DNA from: Sphingopyxis sp.
GTDB taxonomy: Bacteria > Pseudomonadota > Alphaproteobacteria > Sphingomonadales > Sphingomonadaceae
NCBI GenBank assembly: GCA_013823985.1
Contig: PNNB01000044.1
Location: 1-63,802, forward strand
Direction: 5' to 3'
Length of the DNA stretch: 63,802 nt
Shown here: positions 39,513 through 49,906 of the stretch, piece by piece
How the letters are laid out: every line of letters begins with the position of its first letter
Position numbering within the stretch: the first letter of the stretch is position 1
The notes under the pieces: generated by a model
Database searches by the model: none
Told to the model about the DNA's origin: nothing
What the model saw: only the letters and a program-made list of their open reading frames with translations
Translations under genes and position numbers: made by a program

Positions 39513-42500
39513 ATGAATCTGGCGGTTTTGCGCACGGCGATGGCGCGTTGGATGGCAATTGCGGTGCTGATCGTGTTTGGCGCCATGTTGCCGCAGACGG
39601 CTGACGCGCAACATACGTCGGCGGAATGTCCGCCGCAGAGCGCCACTGTGACCAGCGGCGGCACCGTGACGATCAACATCTCCGACTGCGAATTTCCCGG
39701 AAACGGAGGTCTCGGCGATATCGATGGTGGGTCTTTCGGCCCCGCGGACTTTGAGGATCATGGCACCGCCACCACCAGGCGTACGGGCGGCCAATGGTTT
39801 CTGGACTATAGTCACAATGGTGCGACCGGGATTGGTTCCACGGACGTCTTTGAACTTTCCGATGGCTCTTTGGCCGGCTCCGGTGACATTCGGTTTACGG
39901 TCACGATCAATGCATCGGCCTCGCCTTTGACCGTGACGCCCGGAACCCTGCCGACGTTGACCGCTGGTATCCCGTTTTCGCAAACGCTGACGACGACGGG
40001 CGGGGTCGCGCCTTATACTTACGCGCTACAAGCGGGTGCGCTTCCAATCGGCTTGTCGCTCTCGTCCAGCGGGGTATTGAGCGGTACGCCGACCCAGCGC
40101 GGCGCCTATTCATTCAGTGTGCGCGCCACCGACAGCACGACGCCAACGGCGTTCTTTGTCGACAAAGGATATACCGGAACGGTCCAGAACCCGAGCCTGT
40201 CGCTGGCAACTCCGACCGTCACGCTGGTGTCGGGGCAGGCGGCATCGGCGCAGCTGGCGACCAACGGCGGCGTGTCGCCCTATATCTATGCAACCGAGCC
40301 GCCCGGAACGCCCATGCCATTCGGGCTCAGCCTGTCCACAAGCGGGCAGATTACCGGGACCCCGACGGGGACAGGCACAGCCAATATCTCGTTGCGTGTT
40401 ACCGACGCAAGCACCGGCCCGGGCCAGTATTTCGAGCTGGAAACGCTGACGATCAACGTCATTGCAGCGCCGACCGTCACGATCGCCGTCGCGCCGGCCT
40501 CAGTTTCTGAAGATGGCGCGACCAATCTGGTTTACACCGTCGCGCGCAGCGCAGCGAGCGCCAGCCCGCTGACGGTCAATCTGACGACGTCGGGGACCGC
40601 AACCGCGGGAACGGATTACAGCGGCGGCGTGGCGTCGGTCACGATTCCGGCCAACGCCACCACCGCGATCGTCACGATCGACCCGACAGCCGATGGCGCA
40701 GTCGAGGCGGATGAAACCGTTGTCCTGAACATTGCCGCCGGGGCGGGTTATGTGGTCGGCGTACCCTCTTCTGCGACCGGGACGATCCTGAACGACGATT
40801 TGCCAAGCGCGTCGATTACGGTTTCTCCGGCAAGCGTCGTCGAAAACGACGGGCCGAATCTGGTGTATACGGTCGCGCTGAGCGCGGCGGCCACGGCACC
40901 GCTCACGATCAATTATACGATCGGCGGCGACGCGATTAACGGCAACGACTATGCCCCGATCGGAACGTCGGTGGTCATCGCTGCCGGTGCAACCAGTCAG
41001 ACGATCATTGTCAATCCCAACAACAATGGCACCATCGAACCCGACGAGACGGTGGTGATCACGCTGGCGCCGGGCGCAGGTTACACGGTCGGCGCCCCGG
41101 CGAGCGCGACGGGCACGATCCTGAACGATGATTTCCCCAGCATCTCGGTCACGGACGTGACGGTTGCCGAGGGCAACAGCGGGACGACGAATGCAGTCTT
41201 CACCGTGCAATTGTCCGCGCCCGCCACATCAGCCGGGGTGACCTTTGACATTGCGACATTCGCCAGCACCGCAACGGCGGGCGAGGATTTTGTCCCGAAC
41301 AGTCAGACCGCCGTGGTGATCCCGGCGGGTGCGTCGTCGGCGACCTTTACCGTGCTCGTCAACGGCGACGTGCTGAACGAAGGCGACGAACGGTTCTTTG
41401 TCCGGATCGCCAATGTGACCGGCGCATTTGTCAACGGGTCGCAAGGAACGGGAACGATCACCAACGACGATCCCCTGCCGACGCTGTCGATCAGCAGCCC
41501 GTCGATCGTCGAGGGCAATCTGGGTAACCGGACGCTGAATTTCGTGCTGACGCTTGATGCGCCGAGCAGCCTGGGGGTGTCGGTCAATGTCGCGACGGCC
41601 AACGGCACCGCGACCGCAGGCAGCGATTATGTCGGCACGACCGGCGGAATTTTCTTTGCGTCTGGCGAAACCAGCAAGACGCTGCCGGTGACGATCAACA
41701 GCGACACGGCGCCCGAAGCCGACGAAAGCTTTACGGTCACCATGTCCGGCGTGACCAACGCGACCATTGGTGCGAACCCCGGCACCGGGACGATCCTCAA
41801 CGACGATGTACCGCTTGATATTCAGCCAGACACGCTGCCGAACGGGACCGTCGGCATCCTGTACAGTGCGATCCTGACCACCGATGGCGGCACGGCGCCC
41901 TATAGCTATGCGGTGACCGCCGGTACCATACCCGCGGGGCTGACCTTTGACCCTAACGGCACCCTGTCGGGAACGCCGATCGCCGCGGGCAACGCCAACT
42001 TCACGATTACGGCCACCGACAGCAGCGGCACGCCCGGACCCTATTCGGCCAGCCGCAACTATACGGTGACGATTGCGCCGCCGTTCATCGAACTGGTGCC
42101 GTTGACGCTGCCCAACGCGACCTTTGGCGTCCCCTATAGCCAGGCAATTACCGTTGACGGGTCGATCGGGCCATACAGCTTTGCGGTTACCTCGGGCAGT
42201 TTGCCGCCCGGGCTCACCCTCGCATCCGACGGCACACTGGCCGGGACGCCGACCTTGGGCGGGGCGCGCAGATTTACGATCACGGCAACCGACGCGACGC
42301 CCGCGCCAGGACCGTATAGCGGCGCGCGCGCCTACACGCTTACCGTCGATGTTCCGGCGCTCGTCCTGCCGACCACGACCTTGCCCGATGGCGCCACCGA
42401 TGTCGCCTATTCGGCGCAGATCAATCCGGCGACCGGCGGCGTGGCGCCCTACACCTATGTCGTGACGTCGGGCCAATTGCCCTATGGCCTGACGATGTCG

Positions 42501-45500
42501 GCGTCGGGGGCGATCACCGGCACGCCGACGACGGCCAATCTGTTCGGTTTCGTGGTCACAGCGACCGACAGCAACAGCGGCACCGGCCCCTCGGTCGTCC
42601 AGCAAAGCTATTCGATCAATATCGTCAACACGCCGCCCGTCGTCGGCGCCGTCACCGCGAGCGTGCCCTATGGCGCCGGACTGACCCCCATTCCGCTCAG
42701 CATCACCGGCACCGCCAATTCGGTCGCGGTGGTCACGCCCCCCACGAATGGCCGCGCGGTGGTCGATGGCATGACGATCAGCTATATCCCCGATACCGGC
42801 TTTGCCGGAGCTGACAGCTTCACCTATCTCGCCAGCAACAATGGCGCCAATTCGGCTCCGGCGACGGTGACGATCAGCGTTGCCAATCCGGCGATCACGG
42901 TCACTGCGGGCGGGCCGCTGACCGCGACGGTCGGCACGGCTTTCAGTCAAACATTCACCTTCAATGGCGGGACCCAGCCCTTCACCAATTATCAGGTCAC
43001 CGGCCTGCCCGCCGGGATGCAGGCGGGGAGCAGCGGCTTTAACACCGTCGAGATCATCGGAACACCGACCAGCGCGGGCAGCTTTACGCTCACCGTCTCG
43101 GCGACCGACGCTTCGACCGGCACCGGGCCGTTTAATGCCAGCCAGACCTTCACCCTTGTCGTTGCGGGACCGGCGTTCACGATGACGCCGGGGGCGGGGA
43201 CGCTGACCGCGCCCTATAATGCCGCATTCGCGCAGGCCTTTAGCGCCAGTGGGGGTGTCGGGCCGTTCACCTATGCGCTGACCGGTGCCTTGCCCGCCGG
43301 CCTGAATTTCAGCGGCAACACGCTCAGCGGTACCGCAACCGCTCCGGGCAGCTACCCGATCACCGTTACCGCGACGGACACCGGCTCGACCGGGGCCGGT
43401 TCGCCGTTCACCATCGCTCAGGCCTATACGATCAACGTCCCCGCACCGACGATCAGCATCGCGCCGGAAACGCTACCCAACGGCAGCGTCGGGGCGAGCT
43501 ACAGCCAGACAGCCGTCGCGTCGGGCGGGGTCGCGACTTATAGCTATACGGTGACCGCGGGCGCACTGCCGCCCGGCCTGACCCTGTCGGGCAGCGGCGC
43601 TATCGTGGGTACCCCGACGGCGGGCGGCACCTATAATTTCACCCTCACCGCGACCGATGCGAATGCGCAGAGCGGCAGCCGCGCCTATAGTTTGACGATC
43701 GGCGCCGCGATCGTGTCATTGCCGCCGACAATGCTGGCGGGCGGCCAGGTCGGTTTTGCCTATATGGCGCCGCTGAACCCGGCGATCGGCGGCACGGCGC
43801 CCTACAGCTATGCGGTGACCGGCGGGGCCCTGCCCGGAGGAACGACGCTGTCGGCGGCCGGGGTGCTTTCGGGTACGCCAACGGCATCGGGTACCTTCAA
43901 CTTCACGGTAACGGCGACCGACAGCAGCACGGGCAGCGGCCCCTATACCGCGACGCAAAACTATTCCCTGCAAATCGAGCAGTCCGCGCCGGTCGCCAAT
44001 CCGGTGTCGGCGACGGTTGCCTATGGCAGCGCGGCGAACCCGATTGCGCTCACGATCACGGGTGGCACGGCCGCGAGCGTCGCGATTGTGGCACCCCCCG
44101 CCAACGGCACCGCCGTCGCCAGCGGTACTACCATCACCTATGCGCCGAATGCGGGTTTCGCGGGGAGCGACAGCTTCACTTACACCGCGACCAACCCGGG
44201 CGGGACCTCGGCTCCAGCGACCGTGACGATTACCGTCGGCAATCCGGCGATCACGATCGCGGCGGAGGGTCCGCTCACCGCGACGGCGGGGATGGCGTAC
44301 AGCCAGACCTTTACCTTCAGTGGCGGCGCGCAGCCCTTTGCGGGTTATCAGGTCACGAACCTGCCGACCGGGCTTGCGATCAGCGGCAGCAGCGCGAACA
44401 GCGTAACCGTGTCGGGAACGCCGGCCAGCGCGGGCAGCTTTGCGCTGGCTGTCTCCGGCACCGATGCCTCGACCGGCAGCGGGCCGTTTAACACGGTTCA
44501 GACCTTTACGCTTGTCGTCAACGCCCCGACCCTGGCGCTGAACCCCGCGACGGGCAGCTTTACCGCCACTTATGCGGCGGCGTTCAACCAGGCGATTACC
44601 GCAACCGGCGGGGTCGGTCCCTACAGCTACAGCTTGACCGGCAATCTGCCGGCGGGCGTTACGCTCAATCCGTCGACCGGACTGCTTTCCGGGTCGCCGA
44701 CGGCGTCGGGATCGTTCAACTTTGCGGTCACCGCCGCCGATACGGGATCGACCGGGGCCGGGGCGCCGTTCACGGTGCAGGGCAATTACAGCCTGACCGT
44801 CGCCGCGCCCTTGGTTGCGGTGACTCCCACGAGTTTGCCGGTCGCCACGGCGGGCGCCGCCTATACGGCGACGCTGACCGCCACCGGCGGGGCGGCGCCT
44901 TACAGCTTTGCCCTTGGCGGCGGCGCGCTGCCCGCAGGGCTGTCGCTGTCGGCGGGCGGAATCGTGTCGGGAACGCCGACGGCAGCGGGCAATTTTGCCT
45001 TCACCGTCAACGTCACCGACGCCAATGGCCAGGTGGGGTCCGCCGATGTGACGCTGGCGGTCGGCAATACCGCGATCACGATAACCCCGGCGACGCTGCC
45101 CCGCGGCACGCAGGGTGTCGCCTATAGTCAGCGGGTGACCGCGACCGGTGGCATTGCGCCCTACCGCTTTGTCGTCAGTTCGGGATCGCTGCCGCCGGGG
45201 CTCACGATCGACGCGGCGACCGGGGTCATCGCCGGAACCCCGGCCGGATCGGGCGACACCAGCTTTGCGATCACGGTCACCGACAGCACGGGCGGCACGC
45301 CCTCGACCGCGACGATCACCTACACCCTACAGATCGTCGCGCGGCCCAATCCCGCCAACGATCCCGAAGTGCGCGGACTGATCCAGGCGCAGGTCAATTC
45401 GGCGCGGCGCTTTGTCGATACCCAGGTCGGTAACTTCAATCGCCGGCTGGAGGGGCTGCGCCGTGGCGGCGGCGGCGGCGGGTTCAACAACTCGCTGCGG

Positions 45501-46571
45501 ATCAACGCATCGGATCATTGCATCGATACGATGACCGCGTGGACCAACCCGGTTTGTGCCAATGCGGGCGGCAATGCGGTTGGTTGGCCAAACCGCCAGT
45601 CGGGCGGTTTCGGCGCCAATACCCAAGCCGGCTCGCTGGCGGGCGGAATGCTGGGCGGCGGTGCGATCGGAGCGGCGGCGCCGCCCACCGATGAGGCGCA
45701 GGCGGCGGCGGGTGGCGCAGGGTCCGGCAACGCCGCCATGCCGCTCACGATTTGGGCGGGTGGCACGATCCGCTGGGGCGATCGCGACGAAAAAACCGGG
45801 CGTCCGTCCGAACGGTTCGAATCCGAAGGGGTCACTTTTGGCGCTGATTATCGGTTCAACCCCTCTTTTGTCGCCGGCATCGGCGTCGGCCTGGGCCGCG
45901 AGACGACCGACATCGGTCGCAACGGATCGCAGAGCGAGGGCGAAGCCAAAACGCTGGCCATCTATGGCAGTCATCTGCTCGGCGGCGGTCTTTATGTGGA
46001 CTGGTTGGCAGGCTATCAGTGGCTCGATTTCGATCTGCGCCGCTATGTCACCCTGTCGGGCATGATGGTCAATTCGTCGCGCAGCGGCCGTCAGTGGTTC
46101 GGTTCGGTGTCCGCGGGCGCCGACATCGAAAGCGGCGACTGGCGCTTCACCCCTTATGCGCGGATTGATGCGCAGCGCGGTACGCTCAACGGCTATACCG
46201 AAAACAGCGGCTCGGTGTTCGACCTCACCTATCTGGATCAGGATGTCGCGTTCACATCGATCGGGGCGGGCGCGAAAATCGATTATCGCATAGCGGTCGA
46301 AAACGGCTTTTTCCTGCCGCGCTTGCGCCTGGAATATCAGCGCGACGTCGAACGCGACGGTCAGGCCCTGGTCGCCTATTTCGATCAGATATCGGGGCCG
46401 TTCAACGCCGTTCCCCTGACCGGGTATGCGCGCAGTCGGTTGTTGATGGGCTTTGGCGTCGAGATGATGATCGGTGACCGAACCGCGGTCGATGTCGAAT
46501 ATACGCGTCGCCACAATAGCGGAGCGGGGGCCGATCAGGGCGTCTTGATCAACGTCAAACAGGCTTTTTGA
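39513..46571 (+). CDS. Giant autotransporter adhesin with Calx-beta and Ig-like repeats
   Basis: 2352 residues. A signal peptide (MARWMAIAVLIVFGAML, cleaved after ADA) is followed by a short N-terminal module and one or two PIG repeats. Four Calx-beta modules lie at ~310-780 (ASVSEDGATNLVYTV, ASVVENDGPNLVYTV). About sixteen putative Ig (He_PIG) repeats of ~85-95 residues follow, with the motif GGVAPYSYAVT...LPAGLTL...GTPT...FTVTATD. A Gly-rich linker precedes a C-terminal autotransporter beta-barrel of about 270 residues ending in Phe. It should be exported to the cell surface and pass its repeats outward for adhesion or biofilm. Calx-beta repeats bind calcium in other proteins. Confidence 0.9.
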   Translation: MNLAVLRTAMARWMAIAVLIVFGAMLPQTADAQHTSAECPPQSATVTSGGTVTINISDCEFPGNGGLGDIDGGSFGPADFEDHGTATTRRTGGQWFLDYSHNGATGIGSTDVFELSDGSLAGSGDIRFTVTINASASPLTVTPGTLPTLTAGIPFSQTLTTTGGVAPYTYALQAGALPIGLSLSSSGVLSGTPTQRGAYSFSVRATDSTTPTAFFVDKGYTGTVQNPSLSLATPTVTLVSGQAASAQLATNGGVSPYIYATEPPGTPMPFGLSLSTSGQITGTPTGTGTANISLRVTDASTGPGQYFELETLTINVIAAPTVTIAVAPASVSEDGATNLVYTVARSAASASPLTVNLTTSGTATAGTDYSGGVASVTIPANATTAIVTIDPTADGAVEADETVVLNIAAGAGYVVGVPSSATGTILNDDLPSASITVSPASVVENDGPNLVYTVALSAAATAPLTINYTIGGDAINGNDYAPIGTSVVIAAGATSQTIIVNPNNNGTIEPDETVVITLAPGAGYTVGAPASATGTILNDDFPSISVTDVTVAEGNSGTTNAVFTVQLSAPATSAGVTFDIATFASTATAGEDFVPNSQTAVVIPAGASSATFTVLVNGDVLNEGDERFFVRIANVTGAFVNGSQGTGTITNDDPLPTLSISSPSIVEGNLGNRTLNFVLTLDAPSSLGVSVNVATANGTATAGSDYVGTTGGIFFASGETSKTLPVTINSDTAPEADESFTVTMSGVTNATIGANPGTGTILNDDVPLDIQPDTLPNGTVGILYSAILTTDGGTAPYSYAVTAGTIPAGLTFDPNGTLSGTPIAAGNANFTITATDSSGTPGPYSASRNYTVTIAPPFIELVPLTLPNATFGVPYSQAITVDGSIGPYSFAVTSGSLPPGLTLASDGTLAGTPTLGGARRFTITATDATPAPGPYSGARAYTLTVDVPALVLPTTTLPDGATDVAYSAQINPATGGVAPYTYVVTSGQLPYGLTMSASGAITGTPTTANLFGFVVTATDSNSGTGPSVVQQSYSINIVNTPPVVGAVTASVPYGAGLTPIPLSITGTANSVAVVTPPTNGRAVVDGMTISYIPDTGFAGADSFTYLASNNGANSAPATVTISVANPAITVTAGGPLTATVGTAFSQTFTFNGGTQPFTNYQVTGLPAGMQAGSSGFNTVEIIGTPTSAGSFTLTVSATDASTGTGPFNASQTFTLVVAGPAFTMTPGAGTLTAPYNAAFAQAFSASGGVGPFTYALTGALPAGLNFSGNTLSGTATAPGSYPITVTATDTGSTGAGSPFTIAQAYTINVPAPTISIAPETLPNGSVGASYSQTAVASGGVATYSYTVTAGALPPGLTLSGSGAIVGTPTAGGTYNFTLTATDANAQSGSRAYSLTIGAAIVSLPPTMLAGGQVGFAYMAPLNPAIGGTAPYSYAVTGGALPGGTTLSAAGVLSGTPTASGTFNFTVTATDSSTGSGPYTATQNYSLQIEQSAPVANPVSATVAYGSAANPIALTITGGTAASVAIVAPPANGTAVASGTTITYAPNAGFAGSDSFTYTATNPGGTSAPATVTITVGNPAITIAAEGPLTATAGMAYSQTFTFSGGAQPFAGYQVTNLPTGLAISGSSANSVTVSGTPASAGSFALAVSGTDASTGSGPFNTVQTFTLVVNAPTLALNPATGSFTATYAAAFNQAITATGGVGPYSYSLTGNLPAGVTLNPSTGLLSGSPTASGSFNFAVTAADTGSTGAGAPFTVQGNYSLTVAAPLVAVTPTSLPVATAGAAYTATLTATGGAAPYSFALGGGALPAGLSLSAGGIVSGTPTAAGNFAFTVNVTDANGQVGSADVTLAVGNTAITITPATLPRGTQGVAYSQRVTATGGIAPYRFVVSSGSLPPGLTIDAATGVIAGTPAGSGDTSFAITVTDSTGGTPSTATITYTLQIVARPNPANDPEVRGLIQAQVNSARRFVDTQVGNFNRRLEGLRRGGGGGGFNNSLRINASDHCIDTMTAWTNPVCANAGGNAVGWPNRQSGGFGANTQAGSLAGGMLGGGAIGAAAPPTDEAQAAAGGAGSGNAAMPLTIWAGGTIRWGDRDEKTGRPSERFESEGVTFGADYRFNPSFVAGIGVGLGRETTDIGRNGSQSEGEAKTLAIYGSHLLGGGLYVDWLAGYQWLDFDLRRYVTLSGMMVNSSRSGRQWFGSVSAGADIESGDWRFTPYARIDAQRGTLNGYTENSGSVFDLTYLDQDVAFTSIGAGAKIDYRIAVENGFFLPRLRLEYQRDVERDGQALVAYFDQISGPFNAVPLTGYARSRLLMGFGVEMMIGDRTAVDVEYTRRHNSGAGADQGVLINVKQAF

Positions 46572-46720
46572 CGGTGCGCGGCGGCATAACCGCGTGTCTG
46601 CTGCGACGATGGCCTGGTCCTTGTGGCGGACGCGCGGAAAAATCTGTGCCACACCGCGCTCCGTGGGACGAAGCGCGGTACGTTATCGCGCTTTAGAACC
46701 TGCGGACTGTTCAGCTCGTC

Positions 46721-48430
46721 ATGGCGCTTTGGCTTCGTGATGATAATTTGGCCGGCCGAGCGTTCGCTGTGACAGAAAAGTTTATCGCAAAGATGATCTT
46801 CCGCCGCCTGAAAAGCACCCCGATCGAAGAGCGGTCGGAGGAGATGCAGGCGTGGATCCGCATGTTCATCCTCATGCTCGTTTCCGCTTATGCGATCGGC
46901 GCGAGCATCATCACTTCGCCCGAACAGCGGATTCAGCCGTGGGCGATCGAAGTGCTCACCTATTTTGCATGTTACGCCCCAGTCGCTGCCGGGCAGCTAT
47001 ATCTGATCATTCGCTTTCCCGGCCATTATCCGGCGCGCCGGATTTTCGGGATGATCAATGATTTTGCGGGGCTGGGGTTCGCGCTCATCGCGGGGGGCGC
47101 CGCAATGCTGCCTACTTACGCGATCATCATGTGGGTCACCGTCGGCAACGGCCTGCGTTATGGGTCGCGCTACATGATCATCGCGGGTGTGATGGTGCAA
47201 TTCACGCTAGCCGTGATCACGGCGCTGACGCCTTATTGGCGCGCCAATCCCATCCTGGTGTTTACCCTGTCGCTGACGACATTAATCGTACCGATCTACA
47301 TCCAGACGCTGCTTCGTGATATCGAGCAAGCGCGCCGCGCCGCCGAGGAGGCGAACACCGCAAAATCACGTTTTCTGGCCCAGGCCAGCCATGACCTGCG
47401 CCAGCCGGTTCATGCGATCGGGTTATTCCTCAACAGTCTGACCCAAACCGGTCTGGCGCCCGAGCAGCGCACCATCGTCGATCGGATCGATCGATCGTTA
47501 CAGGGGGTTGCCGAGCTGTTTCGCTCGCTGCTCGATATTTCCACGCTCGACAGCGGCGCGGTGACGCCGAAGCTTGAACCGGTGGCCATCGCCCAGCTGT
47601 TCCGTATGCTCGAACAACAGAATCAGGTCAGCGCGCAATGGGCCGGGGTCGATCTGCGCTTCGTTGCCTCGCGTCGCATCGTGTTGGCCGATCGGGCGCT
47701 TTTGCTGACCATGTTGCAAAATCTGGTGTCGAACGCGATCAAATATGCCCCGCGCGGTCCAGTTCTGGTCGGCTGTCGCCCGCGCGGCGACAATGTTTCG
47801 ATTTGGGTCGTCGATCGCGGCCCAGGCATCGCGGCCGAGCATTTGCCGCGGCTGTATGACGAATTTTATCAGATCCGCAAATTGGGCAGCGCCGATATGC
47901 AGGGTGTCGGGCTGGGCCTGTCGATCGTCAAGCGATTGGGCGCGCTGATGGGTCTTGATGCCGAAATACGCTCAACGCCGGGGCGGGGGACGGGCGTCGC
48001 CATTCACGGGTTGGCCGCGGCCGCTGCGTTGCCGTTGCGCACGGTTGGTCGCAACACCAGCTATGCCGTGCCGCTGCACGGCCTGCGCATCCTGCTCGTC
48101 GAAGATGACATCGATGTGCTTGATGCGACGGCCGACCTGCTGCGGACATGGGGCGCCGATGTTACCGCCTGGTCCACGGTGCCGCCGCACGCGCAGCCAT
48201 GCGATCTGATCGTCACCGATTTCGACATCGGGGGCGGGGTGACCGGTGCTGACTGCATCGCACTCCACCGCGATCAAAACCCGGCCCCGATGGCAATCGT
48301 GATGACCGGGCATGATGAAATAGCGATTGAGCAAAGGATCGCCGACGCGAGCGTTCTTATCCTCAAAAAACCGGTGCAACCCGCGGAGTTGCGGTCGGCG
48401 ATCGCGGCTTTGCGCAGCCGCCGGGGGTAG
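46721..48430 (+). CDS. Hybrid sensor histidine kinase with receiver
   Basis: 569 residues (an alternative start at 46793 gives 545). Six or so membrane segments (residues ~50-195) are followed by a coiled coil, then HisKA with SHDLRQPVHAIGLFL, in which the His is phosphorylated. The HATPase part has NLVSNAIKYAPRGPV, DRGPGIA and GVGLGLSIVKRLG, and the C-terminal receiver has LLVEDDIDVLDA, TDFDIGGGV and LKKPVQ. The kinase-receiver form resembles RpfC/NahK-type hybrids. It converges on a NarL-type regulator gene 23 bp away, a probable partner. Confidence 0.9.
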   Translation: MALWLRDDNLAGRAFAVTEKFIAKMIFRRLKSTPIEERSEEMQAWIRMFILMLVSAYAIGASIITSPEQRIQPWAIEVLTYFACYAPVAAGQLYLIIRFPGHYPARRIFGMINDFAGLGFALIAGGAAMLPTYAIIMWVTVGNGLRYGSRYMIIAGVMVQFTLAVITALTPYWRANPILVFTLSLTTLIVPIYIQTLLRDIEQARRAAEEANTAKSRFLAQASHDLRQPVHAIGLFLNSLTQTGLAPEQRTIVDRIDRSLQGVAELFRSLLDISTLDSGAVTPKLEPVAIAQLFRMLEQQNQVSAQWAGVDLRFVASRRIVLADRALLLTMLQNLVSNAIKYAPRGPVLVGCRPRGDNVSIWVVDRGPGIAAEHLPRLYDEFYQIRKLGSADMQGVGLGLSIVKRLGALMGLDAEIRSTPGRGTGVAIHGLAAAAALPLRTVGRNTSYAVPLHGLRILLVEDDIDVLDATADLLRTWGADVTAWSTVPPHAQPCDLIVTDFDIGGGVTGADCIALHRDQNPAPMAIVMTGHDEIAIEQRIADASVLILKKPVQPAELRSAIAALRSRRG

Positions 48431-48453
48431 GACGGAGCGGTTTTACGATGCGG

Positions 48454-49095
48454 CTATTGGATGCCCAGCGCACCGGCCTTTTTCACGGCTTCCGATCGCG
48501 TATTGGCACCCAATATCCGCAGCAGCGCCGATACATGAATCCGCACCGTGAACGGCGATATGTCGAGTTGACGGCCGATTTCCTTGTTGGTCTTGCCCAT
48601 TGCTAATTGAATTAGGACATCGCGCTGACGCGGCGTGAGTTCCTGAACGCGGGCCTGTGATGGGGGCGGCGGTGGAACAATCGAAGCCGTCTCGGGGACC
48701 AGGACCATCGTATCGCCGTTTCGTACCGCTTTGATGGCCGATAACATCGCATCGGACGGCATCGCTTTTCCAATGAATCCGTCGGCGCCTTGTTGCATGA
48801 CGCGCCGGATCGTTTCGGGGTCATCTGACATGGAAATGATGATGATCGACGAGGTAGGAAACTGACCGCGAAGGGTGGCAATGGTGGTCGCGGGGTCCAT
48901 GCCCGGAAACATCAGGTCTAGGATGAAAACGGCGGGCGCGGCGCCGACGCCGGCCAGCGCCATAATCTCATCGACATTGCCCGCTTCGACAACATCGGCG
49001 TGCGGAAACGCGCCGCCGACCAGGCGGCTCATTCCGTCGCGGAACACGGGGTGATCGTCGGCAACCAGAATTCGTTCGGCGGTTGGCATTTGCAT
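48454..49095 (-). CDS. NarL/LuxR-type response regulator
   Basis: 213 residues. The receiver has LVADDHPVFRDGM, LDLMFPG with the phospho-Asp, and a Lys in GFIGKAMPSD. The C-terminal LuxR HTH has ELTPRQRDVLIQLAMGKTNK and DISPFTVRIHVSALLRILGA. It regulates transcription after phosphorylation, probably by the hybrid kinase encoded next to it. Start chosen at 49095 (TGGAG upstream); 49113 is an alternative. Confidence 0.9.
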   Translation of the reverse strand: MQMPTAERILVADDHPVFRDGMSRLVGGAFPHADVVEAGNVDEIMALAGVGAAPAVFILDLMFPGMDPATTIATLRGQFPTSSIIIISMSDDPETIRRVMQQGADGFIGKAMPSDAMLSAIKAVRNGDTMVLVPETASIVPPPPPSQARVQELTPRQRDVLIQLAMGKTNKEIGRQLDISPFTVRIHVSALLRILGANTRSEAVKKAGALGIQ

Positions 49096-49213
49096 GTCGC
49101 ACTGAAACTCCACTGTCGCCAGATATCGCGGCGTCAGTCGTTACTTGGTCGCGCAATGCCACCGTCGATGCCAGCACCATGAGGTACTGGTTCGCATTTC
49201 TCCGGCGGTGTAG

Positions 49214-49243
49214 GAAGGGGCTCGCATCACTGCGAGCCCCTTC
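49214..49243. repeat. Perfect 13-bp hairpin in an intergenic gap
   Basis: GAAGGGGCTCGCA (49214-49226) pairs with TGCGAGCCCCTTC (49231-49243) around TCAC. No T-tract. It may be a terminator-like or REP-like element. The rest of the 300-bp gap 49096-49398 shows no gene. Confidence 0.6.
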
Positions 49244-49398
49244 GCCACCAAGCGACCCTTTGGCGGATGGGAATCTCTGGTGTCGTTTCGCCCGCAAAGG
49301 GCGCGAGGGGGGAGCACCGGCGGGCATGACCCCAAAAATTGACGGTTCAAATTGACGCTATCGGCAGTTGGCCGCAACCATCGCGATGGGCTAGCACG

Positions 49399-49830
49399 TC
49401 ATGGAATTTCTAGGCGCGGCTGGCGATCCTGATCGTCCGCCATGATCAGCAACAAGAGGATGATCAGCGCGGCGCTATATTCGACGCCGCCGTTGCCATG
49501 TTCGCCGACGAACCAGCCAGCATGGCGGTGGATCAGGACAATGCCGCCCACTGCAATCGCCAGCAGCGCTGCCGCCGCGGGGCGGACAAAGCGGCCGACG
49601 ATCATCAGGAAGCCCGCCACCAGCTCGGTCAGGGTGATCGCCCATACCAGCGCTTCGCCGGCAGGAAATCCTTGTCCTTCCATGAACTGGCCGAACTGAG
49701 GGATCGTGCCATTGGCGATCCGCACCACCGCATGCGCCATGAACAATCCCGCCGTCATGACGCGGGCGAACAAAATCGTCGGTCGGGTAAGGTGGCTGGA
49801 TGACGGAAAGCGGGCGATTTTCATCCGCAT
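49399..49830 (-). CDS. DoxX-family membrane protein
   Basis: About 143 residues from the ATG at 49830 (49824 also possible). Four hydrophobic segments, with TRPTILFARVMTAGLFMAHA and FPAGEALVWAITLTELVAGF typical of DoxX. The longer ORF start at 50031 has no signal and overlaps the next gene. Role in respiration or redox membrane complexes is known only loosely for the family. Confidence 0.8.
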   Translation of the reverse strand: MRMKIARFPSSSHLTRPTILFARVMTAGLFMAHAVVRIANGTIPQFGQFMEGQGFPAGEALVWAITLTELVAGFLMIVGRFVRPAAAALLAIAVGGIVLIHRHAGWFVGEHGNGGVEYSAALIILLLLIMADDQDRQPRLEIP

Positions 49831-49906
49831 GGCGCGAACCACCGTGTCCGCCGCGGCGCGGCAACCTGCGTAGTGCACGGTTGCGCTGTCGCGGGCCGAA
49901 GCGGGA

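Noticed and set aside
41229..42950. 573-codon antisense frame inside the adhesin
   Set aside because: It mirrors the repeat codons of the PIG/Calx-beta region and has low-complexity Arg/Gly composition; it is a shadow.
45327..46652. 441-codon antisense frame over the autotransporter barrel
   Set aside because: Shadow of the barrel-coding strand; no recognised domain and unusual composition.
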